DNA of 64,000 bases from Streptomyces sp. Y2F8-2 (GTDB taxonomy: Bacteria > Actinomycetota > Actinomycetes > Streptomycetales > Streptomycetaceae): positions 124,001-188,000 of the forward strand of contig NZ_BNGS01000012.1 of assembly GCF_014905555.1 (NCBI RefSeq), read 5' to 3'. Positions within the stretch are counted from its first letter, which is position 1; each line of letters starts with the position of its first letter. The position numbers and the translations under genes were made by a program. Below the pieces are notes generated by a model that saw nothing but the letters and a program-made list of their open reading frames with translations, was not told the origin of the DNA and searched no databases. Shown here piece after piece: positions 50,916-61,100 of this stretch.

Positions 50916-52310
50916 ATGCCCACCGCTCCCTCGCCGACGACGGACGAGTCCCCGCAGTCCGTCACCCCCTCACCTTCGCGATGGGCGCCCTTGCGCCCCC
51001 TGGTGCTGCGCCTGCACTTCTACGCCGGCCTTCTCGTCGCCCCGTTCCTGCTGGCAGCCGCCCTGACGGGATTCCTGTACGCGGCCTCGTTCCAGGTGGA
51101 GAAGATGGTCTACGCCGACGAACTGACCGTCCCGGTCGGCGGTGGCAAGCTGCCGATCAGCGAGCAGGTCGCCGCCGCCCGCAGGGCCCACCCCGAGGGC
51201 GCGCTGTCCGCCGTACGCCCCTCCCCGGCGAAGGACGCCGCCACCAGGGTGCTGCTGTCCGGCGTCCCCGGCGTCGCCGAGGACCACACACTCGCGGTGT
51301 TCGTCGACCCGTACACCGGGAAGGTGCGCGGCGCCCTGGAGCAGTACGGCTCCACCGGAGCCCTGCCGCTGCGCACCTGGATCGACGAGTTCCACCGCGA
51401 TCTGCACCTCGGCGAGAACGGGCGGCTCTACAGCGAACTCGCCGCCAGCTGGCTGTGGGTGACAGCCGGTGGGGGGCTCGCGCTGTGGTTCGCGCGCCGG
51501 CGTTCACAGCGCGTGGTGCGCGGCACGAGCGGCCGCCGCCGCACCCTCGGTCTGCACGGCACGGTCGGCGTGTGGGCCGCCGCCGGGTTCTTCTTCCTCT
51601 CGGCGACGGGCCTGACCTGGTCCACCTACGCGGGGGCCAACGTCGACGAACTGCGCACCTCGCTCGGCCAGGCCACCCCGTCGGTCTCGGCGACCGTGAG
51701 CGGCGAGCACACGGGCCACGGCTCGGCGGCGGCCACCGGCGGCGGCGAGCACGGCGTGGGCCTCGACGCGGTGCTGGCGGCGGCACGCGGGAAGGGGCTG
51801 AGCGACCCGGTGGAGATCGTCCCGCCCGCCGACGCGACCTCCGCGTACGTGGTGAAGCAGGTGCAGCGCAGCTGGCCCGAGAAGCAGGACTCGGTCGCCG
51901 TCGATCCGGCCACCGGCGACGTCACCGACGTCGTGCGCTTCGCGGACTACCCGGTCCTCGCCAAGCTGACCCGCTGGGGCATCGACCTGCACACCGGCGT
52001 CCTCTTCGGGATCGTCAACCAGATCGCCCTGATGGCCCTCGCGCTCTGCCTGGTCCTGCTGATCGTCTGGGGATACCGCATGTGGTGGCAGCGCGGCCGG
52101 GCGGGGGCGTCCGGGCGGCCGATCCCGCGCGGCGCCTGGCAGCACGTGCCGCCACAGATCCTCGTGCCCTGCATGGCGGCGATCGCGGTCCTCGGCTACT
52201 TCGTGCCTCTGCTCGGCATACCGCTCGCGGCGTTCATCGCGGTGGACGCCGTGCTGGGCGAGATCGCCCACCGGCGCGGCAGGCGCACGTCCGGCGGCCG
52301 CGCGGCGTGA
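50916..52310 (+). CDS. PepSY-associated membrane protein
   Basis: A 464-residue membrane protein. An N-terminal helix (about 37-55, FYAGLLVAPFLLAAALTGFL) is followed by an external PepSY-type domain (about 60-170) with ALEQYGSTGALPLRTWIDEFHRDLHLGENG. A central helix pair (about 180-230), a second PepSY-like region with HTGHGSAAATGGG, and C-terminal helices (about 350-450) follow. The form is that of the PiuB/PepSY-TM family linked to iron uptake or siderophore reduction. GGAGAGG precedes the ATG at 50916. Divergent from peptide deformylase. Confidence 0.85.
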   Translation: MPTAPSPTTDESPQSVTPSPSRWAPLRPLVLRLHFYAGLLVAPFLLAAALTGFLYAASFQVEKMVYADELTVPVGGGKLPISEQVAAARRAHPEGALSAVRPSPAKDAATRVLLSGVPGVAEDHTLAVFVDPYTGKVRGALEQYGSTGALPLRTWIDEFHRDLHLGENGRLYSELAASWLWVTAGGGLALWFARRRSQRVVRGTSGRRRTLGLHGTVGVWAAAGFFFLSATGLTWSTYAGANVDELRTSLGQATPSVSATVSGEHTGHGSAAATGGGEHGVGLDAVLAAARGKGLSDPVEIVPPADATSAYVVKQVQRSWPEKQDSVAVDPATGDVTDVVRFADYPVLAKLTRWGIDLHTGVLFGIVNQIALMALALCLVLLIVWGYRMWWQRGRAGASGRPIPRGAWQHVPPQILVPCMAAIAVLGYFVPLLGIPLAAFIAVDAVLGEIAHRRGRRTSGGRAA

Positions 52311-52415
52311 TCCCACGCGCGGCCGTGGACCCCCGACTCGGAACCTGTTGTTTCTTGATTGGCCTTGTTTGTTCGCTGGACCTGTATGGGGGTCAGCCCG
52401 GACCGTCGGCGTGGC

Positions 52416-53231
52416 TCAGAACGCCGTGTGGGCGAACCAGCGGTCCAGTACCGCGACCTCTCCCGAGACGTCGAAGGCGGAGTCCCGGTACGACCGCCGC
52501 CCGTAGAGCAGGAGCAGGAGGTCCGCCGCCTCCCCCCGGACCCCCGCCGTCACCGCCCCGGTCGGCGCCGCATCGGCTGCCGCCGGTGCCAGCAGGCGGA
52601 AACCGTCCGGATCCAGTCGCACCCGCCACTCCTCGCCGGTACCGCCGGCCGAGTCCGCGCACCGGAAGGCGATGACCTCGCCGGTGCCGTGCAACTTGGT
52701 CACCGCAGGCGCGAAGAGACCCGCGTAGGGCAGGTTGACGAGGAACTCGTCCACCCCGTCCGCCGCCAGCACGGGGTCGATCTCCGACTCCCGGCCGACG
52801 GCCCGCTCCGCGTCCACCCGGTGCACCAGCGTCTCGCACAGCATCCGGCGGGCCCAGAACCGCGCATGCTGGTCCACGCCCCAGGCCCACATCCCCGCCT
52901 GAGGATCCGTGGCCCGCAGCACCTCGGCCACCGCGGGTACGCCCGCCGCCACCCAGTCGGCATACTCCTGCGCGTGTTCCGGCAGCCCGAGTTCCAGGTC
53001 GCGGCTGCGCGGAGGCTCCTGCACCAGCCGGGTCAGCAGTGTGCTGAACCAGCGTTGCAACGCCCCGACGTGCCGGGCGAGTTCGGCCAGGGTCCAGTCC
53101 GGGCACGAAGGCACGGCGGTCCCGGGGTCCGCACCTCTCACCACCTCGGCGAAGCGCAGCGTCTCCCGCTCGATCGCCTGCCGGTAGATGTCGTACGGCA
53201 GTGGGTGCCCTGCCGGGCTCGCCGTCCCCAT
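52416..53231 (-). CDS. Mycothiol-dependent maleylpyruvate isomerase-family protein
   Basis: A 271-residue protein of the DinB-like MDMPI group. The N-terminal domain (about 15-150) has CPDWTLAELARHVGALQRW with the metal-binding His, then MLCETLVHRVDAERAVG with the later His. The C-terminal domain (about 165-265) is that of the MDMPI C-terminal family. These enzymes use mycothiol. No aromatic-degradation genes are near, so the isomerase name should not be taken literally. ATG 53231 was chosen; the open frame runs further upstream but loses conservation. Confidence 0.8.
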   Translation of the reverse strand: MGTASPAGHPLPYDIYRQAIERETLRFAEVVRGADPGTAVPSCPDWTLAELARHVGALQRWFSTLLTRLVQEPPRSRDLELGLPEHAQEYADWVAAGVPAVAEVLRATDPQAGMWAWGVDQHARFWARRMLCETLVHRVDAERAVGRESEIDPVLAADGVDEFLVNLPYAGLFAPAVTKLHGTGEVIAFRCADSAGGTGEEWRVRLDPDGFRLLAPAAADAAPTGAVTAGVRGEAADLLLLLYGRRSYRDSAFDVSGEVAVLDRWFAHTAF

Positions 53232-53431
53232 GTGCTGCCGCCTTTCCCGTCCGCAGTCGGATTCCGCAGTGATCAGTGTGTCGGTTGAAGTCCACTCGAA
53301 GGCAAATCCGCGCGGTGCCCGGGCGAGCGACTGACGGGTCCGGATGAGGGTACCGGTCACGCCGTCAGAAGTCGGCGGCCGGACGTCAGGAGGCCATCGC
53401 CTGCCGATTGAGCCGTGTGGAGGGTGATGAG

Positions 53432-54475
53432 GTGCGTCTGCGTCACAGTCGTCCCTGCGATCCGGGCTACACGCGCAGGCGCCGCGGTCGGGGGTTCCAG
53501 TATCTCGACGCCTCCGGGAACGTTCTGACGGACGCGTCGGAAATCGAGCGGATCAAGGGGCTCGTCATTCCCCCCGCCTGGAAGGACGTATGGATCTGCC
53601 GTCATCCCCACGGCCACCTCCAGGCCGTCGGCACCGATGCCGCAGGACGCCGCCAGTACCTCTACCACCCCAGGTTCCGGGCCCAGCAGGAGGAGAGCAA
53701 ACACGAGCACGTCCTGGAGGTCGCCGACGCGCTGCCGCGCCTGCGGGAAACCGTGGAAGCCCACCTCAGCCTCCGCGGACTGACCCGGGACCGCGTCCTC
53801 GCCACCGGCGCGCGCCTGCTCGACCTCGGCTTCTTCCGCATAGGAAGCGAGCGTTACGCGGACATGAACAACTCCTACGGCCTGACCACGCTGTTGCGTC
53901 GGCACGCCAGGGCCTCGGGGGGACGCATCGTCTTCAGCTACCCGGCCAAACACGGCAAGGAGCTGGTACAGGCCGTGGGGGACGACGCCATACTCCGTGC
54001 GCTCACCTCCCTGCTGCGGCGGCGAGGGGGAGGCGACCGGCTGTTGGCCTACTGGCAGCCGCCCAGCTGGCACGAGGTCTCGGGCGACGACCTCAACACC
54101 TACCTGAGGGAGGTCAGCGGCGTGGCCGTCACCGCGAAGGACTTCCGCACCTGGCACGCCACCGTCCTGGCCTCCGTCGCCCTCGGGGTCTCACAGCCCG
54201 CGGCCCGCAGTGAGACCGGGCGACGCCGGGCGATCGCCCGGGCCGTCAGGGAGGTCGCCGACTACCTGGGCAATACGCCGGCGGTCTGCCGCGCCTCCTA
54301 CATCAACCCGCGCGTGATCGAACTCTTCGAGGAAGGCGTCACCGTCGCCCCGTCCCTGGACCGGCTGGGGGACGGGGCCGCCTTCGGTGTCCCGGCGACG
54401 CAAGGCGCGATCGAGAAGGCCGTCGTTCACATGATCAGAACCGGGCGCCCTCCCGCGGCAGTGGGACGGACCTGA
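53432..54475 (+). CDS. DNA topoisomerase IB (poxvirus/bacterial type)
   Basis: A 347-residue type IB topoisomerase. The N-terminal beta domain opens with GYTRRRRGRGFQYLDASG; IPPAWKDVWIC is the conserved bridge. The catalytic domain shows LLDLGFFRIGSERYADMNNS (with catalytic Arg), KHGKE (Lys), FRTWHATVLAS (Arg/His) and nucleophile Tyr290 in CRASYINPRVI. It relaxes supercoils through a 3'-phosphotyrosine link. The gene is rare in most bacteria but common in actinomycetes. GTG 53432 has GGAGG 8 bases before it and is preferred over GTG 53417 or TTG 53408. Confidence 0.92.
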   Translation: MRLRHSRPCDPGYTRRRRGRGFQYLDASGNVLTDASEIERIKGLVIPPAWKDVWICRHPHGHLQAVGTDAAGRRQYLYHPRFRAQQEESKHEHVLEVADALPRLRETVEAHLSLRGLTRDRVLATGARLLDLGFFRIGSERYADMNNSYGLTTLLRRHARASGGRIVFSYPAKHGKELVQAVGDDAILRALTSLLRRRGGGDRLLAYWQPPSWHEVSGDDLNTYLREVSGVAVTAKDFRTWHATVLASVALGVSQPAARSETGRRRAIARAVREVADYLGNTPAVCRASYINPRVIELFEEGVTVAPSLDRLGDGAAFGVPATQGAIEKAVVHMIRTGRPPAAVGRT

Positions 54476-54660
54476 TCTAGACAGCGGTACGCTCGCCCCC
54501 GGTCGCGCCCCGGTCCGGTCGCGCCCGGCCCGGCCCGTTTCCCGTCGTCCGCTCATGTGTTTTGTCAGGTGGTGCCCGGGTACTGCGGCCCGAGGGTGTC
54601 GAAGGGCCGGGAGCAGTGCGTCCCTCTGCCCCGGCGCACCGCCGGACGGGAGGAGTCCCG

Positions 54661-55035
54661 ATGAATCCGCTGTGCGTGGCCCGGGCCCAGGGCTTGTTCG
54701 ATCTCTTCGGTGGCGGCTGGCCCCTGCTTCACCTGCGCAGCTTCGAGTGGGTCTTCGGTCCCAAGACCGAGCACTGGCTGCAACGGACGACCGCGGGTCT
54801 CCTCGCCACCAGCGGCTGGGCGCTGCTGCGCACCCCCGCTGTGCCGGGCGGCGCGGCCCAGGCACGCCGTACGGGCGTGGGCACGGCCGTGACGCTGCTG
54901 GCCGTCGACCTCGTCTACGTGCCGCGGGGCCGGATCCGCCCCACCTATCTGCTGGATGCGGCGATGCAGGCCGGGTGGCTGGCGGCCTGGTGGCGGTGCG
55001 GCCGTCTGAACGGTCATCCCGGGAAGGAGCGGTGA
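54661..55035 (+). CDS. Small membrane protein, unknown
   Basis: A 124-residue protein with hydrophobic stretches around 44-58, 72-85 and 95-110 interrupted by charged residues. It begins MNPLCVARAQGLFDLFGGGW and includes FEWVFGPKTEHWLQRTTAGL. It belongs to no family I know, although similar short membrane proteins occur in actinobacteria. GGGAGGAGTCCCG precedes the ATG. It is followed 3 bases later by the next gene on the same strand, so the two form an operon. Confidence 0.65.
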   Translation: MNPLCVARAQGLFDLFGGGWPLLHLRSFEWVFGPKTEHWLQRTTAGLLATSGWALLRTPAVPGGAAQARRTGVGTAVTLLAVDLVYVPRGRIRPTYLLDAAMQAGWLAAWWRCGRLNGHPGKER

Positions 55036-55038
55036 CGC

Positions 55039-55710
55039 GTGCCGGGCGCGACCGCGCCACACATCGGCCGGGGGCGCGACGGGCGCGTACGGCTGCGGTT
55101 CGACGGGTGGATCGCGGGGATCGGCACGTCGTCGGGGATGCGGGTGGTGCTCGGTCACTGGGTGCGGTCGCCGTTCGGCCCGTTCACCGATGTGATGATC
55201 GAGCGGAAGGACGGACACCGCGTCCTTCTGGCCCCCTCCGAACAGACCGCGCGCTTCGTCGCCGGCACCTACCTCTTCGACGAGGTTCGGGTCGTACCGG
55301 TCGGGGTGGAGGCCGGCCGCGGGCAATGCACGGTCGCGGCCCCGCCGCTCGACCTCCGTTTCGTCACCGGCCGCAGAGGGCCGATGGGCCTGCTGCTCGG
55401 AGCCGTGCCCGGTCCGCTCGCCGCCCGCCCGTCCTGGGCCGTACTGGTGGCTCCGGCGGCCAGGGCGTTGCTGGGGGTGCGGACCCACGGCAGCGCGGGC
55501 GGCGGCCGGTACGAGTGGTACGGGGCGAAGGATCTGCGTCCTGTCATCGAGGTCCGGGCCGTCTACGACGGGGAGGATCTCGGTTCGCTCGCACCGGTCG
55601 AACCGCCGGTGCGGTTCGGGTTCGGCTCCACGCCCCGCAGGCCGTGCCTGGTGAGCGTCACCACCACGGTGGCCGTGGAGGAGAGCCGGCAGGCGGTTCC
55701 CGTACGGTGA
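55039..55710 (+). CDS. Conserved hypothetical protein
   Basis: A 223-residue protein with no signal peptide or helix. It is rich in strands: GRVRLRFDGWIAGIGTSSG, then VVLGHWVRSPFGPFTDVMIE, a GHRVLLAPSE loop, FVTGRRGPMGLLLGAVPG and YEWYGAKDLRPVIEVRAVYD. The C-terminus (PRRPCLVSVTTTVAVEES) is another strand. I do not recognise a family. The start GTG 55039 is 3 bases after the stop of the membrane-protein gene, which suggests coupled expression and a possible interaction. Confidence 0.7.
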   Translation: MPGATAPHIGRGRDGRVRLRFDGWIAGIGTSSGMRVVLGHWVRSPFGPFTDVMIERKDGHRVLLAPSEQTARFVAGTYLFDEVRVVPVGVEAGRGQCTVAAPPLDLRFVTGRRGPMGLLLGAVPGPLAARPSWAVLVAPAARALLGVRTHGSAGGGRYEWYGAKDLRPVIEVRAVYDGEDLGSLAPVEPPVRFGFGSTPRRPCLVSVTTTVAVEESRQAVPVR

Positions 55711-55735
55711 CCCGGCCGAGAGCCGCCCCACCGGG

Positions 55736-56001
55736 TCAGGTGCCGGTGGCGCCGCCGCCCGTCCCGCGCTCGTCGGGGGTGCCGGTGTCCGGCTCCCGCC
55801 GTGCTGGTTCCTCCTTCTCGACACCTTCGAGGGGCTTGCCCGCGGTGGTGCCGCGCTCGGTCCGGTAGCCCTCCTCGGCGCTCGCCGTACCCGGCACCGT
55901 GCGCTCGTGCGCCTGGCTCTCCGCGCCCGAGTGGGCGCCCGGCTCGCCAGGGTCACGCCCCGCGCGTACCCGCTGCCGCGGTGGTCCTTGCGATCACTCA
56001 T
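55736..56001 (-). pseudogene. Small hydrophilic protein, frameshifted
   Basis: ATG 56001 has a strong GGAGG 7 bases upstream and reads MSDRKDHRGSGYARG, but the frame then runs far past any sensible end. A second frame reads DPGEPGAHSGAESQAHERT, TVPGTASAEEGYRTERG and GKPLEGVEKEEPARREPDTG, and stops at 55736-55738. The two join cleanly if one base is added to the C-run at 55958-55961 (G-run on the coding strand); the span is 266 bases, so one added base gives 89 codons. It is either a one-base deletion or a sequencing error. The product would be an acidic, Glu/Gly/Thr-rich 88-residue protein. Confidence 0.6.
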
Positions 56002-56205
56002 GTCCGTGCCTCCGGTCGGTCTCCCGGGTCGTCCCGAAATCCCCTCGGGTTCTCCCGGGGGCACAGGCGGAAACGGCGTCGCGGCGCCTGCCGGGCCTGG
56101 ACGTCCGCATCGCCTTGGGCAACCGTTCATGGCTGCGTCGCCCCGCCGTCGCGTCGAAGGGGTGGGATCTGGCCATCACATCCCGGACGTATCGAACGAG
56201 GTCCC

Positions 56206-57807
56206 ATGCCCGGCATACGACGCACCTCCGCCCGAGTCCGCACTCTGCGCGCCACGCTGGCCGTGGTGGCCGCCGTCGCACCACTCGGCGTCGGCTCCGC
56301 GGCACACGCCGATGCTCCCGCCCCAGCCGCCGGGGAGTGGACGACACAGGCGGTCGCCCCGGGCGTGGAGGTGCGCACCGGAACCCTGCGGAACGCCGGT
56401 GCGGCGCCGTCGTGGACCGTGGCCGTCAGACGTCCGGTCACCAGCCGGCTGACCGGCGCCCCGGTTGACGCCGAGGTCGGCCCGCCGTCCTGGGCGGACG
56501 CCACCGCCGCGCGGCTGCGTGAGGCCGGCTTCCAGCCGCGTGTGGAGACCGTCCGGTGGCCGGCGTATGCCGACACACCGCAGGGCACCATGGGCCTGCG
56601 CGTGCGGGTCGGCTCCTACGCCACCCAGGCGCAGGCGCAGAGTGCCGCGAACGCGGTGGCGGCGGCCGGCTTCCACGCCGCGGCCGCCTGGACGGGGTAC
56701 GACGCGGAGCAGCCCGCCGACGTGGAGAACATCCACGTCGCCGTGATCGACCCGCGTGCCTTCACCGGCACCGTGGAGGCCACCCACGACGGCGATGTGG
56801 CGCAACGCGAGACCACTTCGTCGGTCGCCGCGAAGCTGGGCTCCCTCGTCGGGGTCAACGGCGGCTTCTTCGTCACGTCGGACGCGGACGGAGTACAGGG
56901 CACCCAGTCCGGCATCGCGGCCTACGACGGGCAGTTGGAGTCGATGGCCTCCGGCGCGCGGGCGGCCCTGGTCCTCGGCGACGGCGGCCGGCACGTCCGT
57001 GTCGCCGATCTGACGAGCACCGTCACCGCCCGGGCCGACGGCTCCGCGTACGCCGTCCAGGGCATCAACCGGGTGCCCGGCATCGTCAGGGACTGCGGAC
57101 GGCCCGGTGCCACCCCCAGCGGCCTACCCTGGCAGGACGTCACCTGCCACGAGACCGACGACCTCGTCCTCTTCACCCCTGCCTTCGGCACCGGCCTGCC
57201 CACCGGGGCAGGCGTCCAGGCGGTGCTCGACGGCAAGGGACGCGTGGTCTCGGTGGGTGCCCGCGGCGGCCGGGTCCCCGCCCACGGCACGGTGCTCCAG
57301 GGCATCGGCTCCGCCGCGGACTGGCTCACCGCCCACGCCCGGCCGGGGCAGCGGATCGGCGTCGACGAGACCGTCCGCGACAGCGGCGGCAGGCGCGTCC
57401 CGCTCGGCCACGGCGACAGCATCGTCAGCGCGGCGCCGACGCTGGTGAAGGACGGCCGGGTGGACATCGACGCCGCCACGGAAGGCACCGTCGACCCGCA
57501 GGATGTCTCCTTCGGCTACGCGTGGGCCGACGTACGCCAGCCGCGCACCATGGCAGGTGTGGACGCCCGGGGACGGCTTCTGCTGGTCACCGTGGACGGG
57601 CGGCTGACCGGTGGCAGCGAGGGCTTCACCCTGCGGGAGGCCGCGGAGTTCATGCGGTCACTCGGCGCTGTCCAGGCCCTCAACCTCGACGGCGGCGGGT
57701 CCACCGCGATGGCCGTGAACGGCGCCCTCGTCAACCGCCCCTCGGACGCCACCGGTGAGCGGGCGGTCGGGGACACGGTCCAGGTACTGCCGGCCGGCCG
57801 CCACTGA
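56206..57807 (+). CDS. Secreted phosphodiester glycosidase with SPOR-like domain
   Basis: A 533-residue exported protein. A signal peptide (VAAVAPLGVGSAAHADA) ends near residue 36. A SPOR-like unit (about 120-165: MGLRVRVGSYATQAQAQSA) would bind peptidoglycan. The main domain is the NAGPA/phosphodiester glycosidase fold: LVGVNGGFFVTSDADG, FGYAWADVRQPRTMAGVD and the C-terminal QALNLDGGGSTAMAVNG block. In animals NAGPA removes N-acetylglucosamine from a phosphodiester; bacterial homologues probably act on wall polymers such as teichoic-acid-type glycans. GAGG precedes the ATG. Its strong terminator lies at 57868. Confidence 0.87.
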   Translation: MPGIRRTSARVRTLRATLAVVAAVAPLGVGSAAHADAPAPAAGEWTTQAVAPGVEVRTGTLRNAGAAPSWTVAVRRPVTSRLTGAPVDAEVGPPSWADATAARLREAGFQPRVETVRWPAYADTPQGTMGLRVRVGSYATQAQAQSAANAVAAAGFHAAAAWTGYDAEQPADVENIHVAVIDPRAFTGTVEATHDGDVAQRETTSSVAAKLGSLVGVNGGFFVTSDADGVQGTQSGIAAYDGQLESMASGARAALVLGDGGRHVRVADLTSTVTARADGSAYAVQGINRVPGIVRDCGRPGATPSGLPWQDVTCHETDDLVLFTPAFGTGLPTGAGVQAVLDGKGRVVSVGARGGRVPAHGTVLQGIGSAADWLTAHARPGQRIGVDETVRDSGGRRVPLGHGDSIVSAAPTLVKDGRVDIDAATEGTVDPQDVSFGYAWADVRQPRTMAGVDARGRLLLVTVDGRLTGGSEGFTLREAAEFMRSLGAVQALNLDGGGSTAMAVNGALVNRPSDATGERAVGDTVQVLPAGRH

Positions 57808-57867
57808 GACCCGGCGGGCGACACGGCGCCACGTCACGTCCCTTCGGACGTACTGGATGAGTGAGGG

Positions 57868-57902
57868 CCGCGCCCGCGAGGTCGCGGTCCTCGCGGGCGC
57901 GG
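57868..57902 (+). terminator. Terminator after glycosidase gene
   Basis: A 14-bp perfect stem (CCGCGCCCGCGAGG / CCTCGCGGGCGCGG) with a 7-base loop lies 60 bases after the stop at 57807. Confidence 0.8.
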
Positions 57903-58146
57903 TCCTCAGCCGGGTCACGGACAGATGTGGGGGATATCTCGTCACGATGACACATCCCCATGTCGGCGCGCCGGAATAAGTGATTCCGAGCGGCTCCGGC
58001 CGGTCCGCTGCACAGCGGAACGTCCTGGTCTCAGCGGTGACGTACTAAAGTTGACCGCTTGTTTGGAGCTGGACCGGAAGATCCCCAGGCATCCCTGCGG
58101 GCCCACCAGCGCCCGGAGCACTCCGGGAACGACACGTGAGGACCCG
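57903..58146 (+). promoter_or_regulatory. Upstream region of the NRPS gene
   Basis: No gene is seen here. An AT-richer patch at 58042-58068 reads GTACTAAAGTTGACCGCTTG and contains TTGACC, a -35-like hexamer, but a matching -10 box is not clear. The sequence GATATCTCGTCACGATGACA near 57934 is partly symmetric. The promoter of the NRPS-peptidase pair is most likely in this interval. Confidence 0.35.
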
Positions 58147-61100
58147 ATGGCAGCCCTCCGGCAAGGCCCCGCAGTCGCCCCGTCAGACGACGAGATGCAC
58201 GCCCGGTTCGGCGACCGCGCCCGCTTCCGCGCCGCGCCCGCCGCCGCGCCGCGGACGCTCATGGACATCCTCGACGTCTCCGTACGCGCGTACCCCGACG
58301 AGCCGGCCCTCGACGACGGCCGCCGCTGCCTGACCTACCGCTCCCTCGCCGTCGAGGTCGACAAGCTCCGGCGGCGCCTCGCGGACGCCGGGGTCGGTCT
58401 CGGCGACCGGGTCGGCGTGCGCGTCCCGTCCGGCACCAACGACCTGTACGTGGCGATCCTCGCCGTACTCGCCGCGGGTGCCGCCTACGTGCCCGTGGAC
58501 GCGGAGGACCCGGACGAGCGGGCCGAGTTGGTGTTCGGTGAGGCGCAGGTGCGCGCGGTCGTGGGCGCCGGGCACCGGATCACCGTCGGCGGCACGTCCG
58601 ACATCCCCGCCGCCCGCCCCGGCGTCGAGCACGATGCCTGGATCATCTTCACCTCGGGCTCGACCGGGAAACCCAAGGGCGTCGCCGTCAGTCACCGCAG
58701 TGCCGCCGCGTTCGTGGACGCCGAGGCCGACCTCTTCCTGACGAAGGAACCGATCGGGCCCGGCGACCGGGTCATGGCGGGCCTCTCCGTGGCCTTCGAC
58801 GCCTCCTGCGAGGAGATGTGGCTGGCCTGGCGCTACGGGGCCTGTCTGGTGCCCGTACCGCGCGCGCAGGTGCGCAGCGGCGCGGACCTCGGCCCCTGGC
58901 TGGCCGAGCAGGAGATCACCGTCGTCTCGACGGTGCCGACGCTGGCCGCGCTCTGGGAGCCGGAGGCCCTGAACGACGTCCGCCTGCTGATCTTCGGCGG
59001 CGAGGCCTGCCCGCCCGAGCTGGCACAGCGTCTGGTCACCGAGGGACGCGAGGTCTGGAACACCTACGGGCCGACCGAGGCGACCGTGGTGGCCTGTGCC
59101 TCACTGCTCACCGGCGAGGAGCCGATCCGGATCGGACTGCCCCTGAACGGCTGGGAGCTGGCCGTCGTGGACGACGCCGGGCAGCCGGTGGCGATGGGGG
59201 AGAGCGGCCAGTTGGTGATCGGCGGTGTCGGCCTCGCTCGGTACCTCGACGCCGAGAAGGACGCCGAGAAGTACGCACCTGTTGTCCCCCTCGGCTGGGA
59301 ACGCGCCTACCGCAGCGGGGACCTCGTCCGCGCCGAGCCGGAAGGCCTGATCTTCCTCGGGCGCGCCGACGAGCAGATCAAGCTCGGCGGGCGGCGGATC
59401 GAACTCGGCGAGGTGGACGCGGCCTTGCAGGCCCTGCCCGGGGTGGCCGGCGCCGCCGCGGCCGTACGAACCGCGCGCAGCGGCAACCAGCTCCTCGTCG
59501 GCTACGTCGTCACCCAGGACGGCTGGGACCACGCGGCGGCCGTCGAGAAGCTGCGTGCCGAACTGCCCGCCGCGCTCGTCCCGTTGCTCGCGCCCGTCGA
59601 CGACCTGCCCACCCGCACCTCCGGCAAGGTCGACCGGGGCGCGCTGCCCTGGCCGTTGGAGGGCCTGGAGGGCCCCGCCGCCCAGCTGTACGGCACGGAG
59701 GCCTGGCTCGCCGAGCAGTGGACCGAGGTCCTCGGCATCCCGGTGACCGCCGCATCCGACGACTTCTTCGCGATCGGCGGCGGCAGCCTGGCCGCCGCCC
59801 AGCTCACCACCCGGCTGCGCACCCGCTACCCCAGCGCTGCCGTCCTCGACGTCTACCAGCAGCCCAGGCTGCGCGACCTGGCCCGCCACCTGGAGGAGTC
59901 GGCGCAGGACGACGGGGCGCAGCGCGCGATCGCTCCCGTTCCCGCGCGGGCCGGAGCACTCCAACTCCTCCTGCTGATCCCCCTGTTCACCGTGCTGGGA
60001 CTGCGCTGGACCGTGGCGCTGACCGCGCTCGGCAACGTCCTGCACTGGTTCGGCCCGTATCCGTGGGCGCCGACCACCTCCTGGTGGGCCGTGGGGGCCG
60101 GCGCGCTGCTGTTCTTCAGCCCGCCGGGGCGGCTCGCGATCGCCGCGGGCGGCGCCCGGCTGCTGCTGCGGGGCGTCGAGCCCGGCCGGTACGCCCGCGG
60201 CGGGGGAGTGCACCTGCGGCTGTGGGCGGCCGAACGGCTCGCCGAGTTCAGCGGGGCCACCTCGCTGACGGGCTCGTGGCTGGAGCGGTACGCCCGGGCC
60301 CTGGGAGCCAAGGTCGGGGCGGACGTGGACCTGCACTCGCTGCCGCCGGTGACCGGCATGCTCAAGCTGGGCAGGGGTGCGGCCGTGGAGTCCGAGGTGG
60401 ACCTGGCGGGCCACTGGCTGGACGGCGACGTACTGGAGATCGGGCCGGTCAAGGTGGGGGCGAACGCCGTGGTCGGCACGCGCAGCGTGCTCTTCCCGGG
60501 CGCGCGCGTCGGCAAGCGCGCCGAGGTCGCGCCCGGGTCGGCCGTCGCCGGGCAGATCCCGACCGGTCAGCGCTGGGCGGGCGCGCCCGCCGTCAAGCTC
60601 GGCAGGGCCAAGCACAACTGGCCCGAGGAGCGTCCGCACCGCGGTACGGGATGGCGGGCGGTGTACGGCGTCACCGGCCTCGCGTTGACGGCCCTGCCGG
60701 TGCCGGCGGGGCTGGCCGCGCTCCTGGTGGCGCATGTCTTCGTCGACCCGGCCGCCGGTCTCGGCGCGGTCCTGCGGGGCGCCGCCGTGGCACTGGTGCC
60801 CGCGACGCTCGCCTTCGGTCTGACGTACGCGCTGTCGCTTCTGGTCGCCGTACGGCTGACGAGTCTCGGGCTGTGCGAGGGCACACATCCGACACACAGC
60901 CGGACCGGCTGGCAGGCCTGGACGGTCACCCAGTTGATGGACCGCTCGCGCGAGATGCTGTTCCCGCTGTACGCCGGGCTGGTCACTCCGGTGTGGCTGC
61001 GGCTGCTCGGGATGCGGATCGGGCGGGGCGCCGAGGTGTCGACCGTCCTGGCGCTGCCGAGTCTGACCACGGTCGGCGACGGGGCGTTCCTCGCGGACGA

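Noticed and set aside
52311..52415. Terminator between PepSY gene and MDMPI gene
   Set aside because: GACCCCC and GGGGGTC arms exist but are separated by 53 bases; too far for a convincing hairpin.
54565..56130. 521-codon minus-strand frame covering three loci
   Set aside because: It overlaps two plus-strand genes with ribosome-binding sites; only its start region near 56001 is coding, interpreted as a frameshifted small gene.
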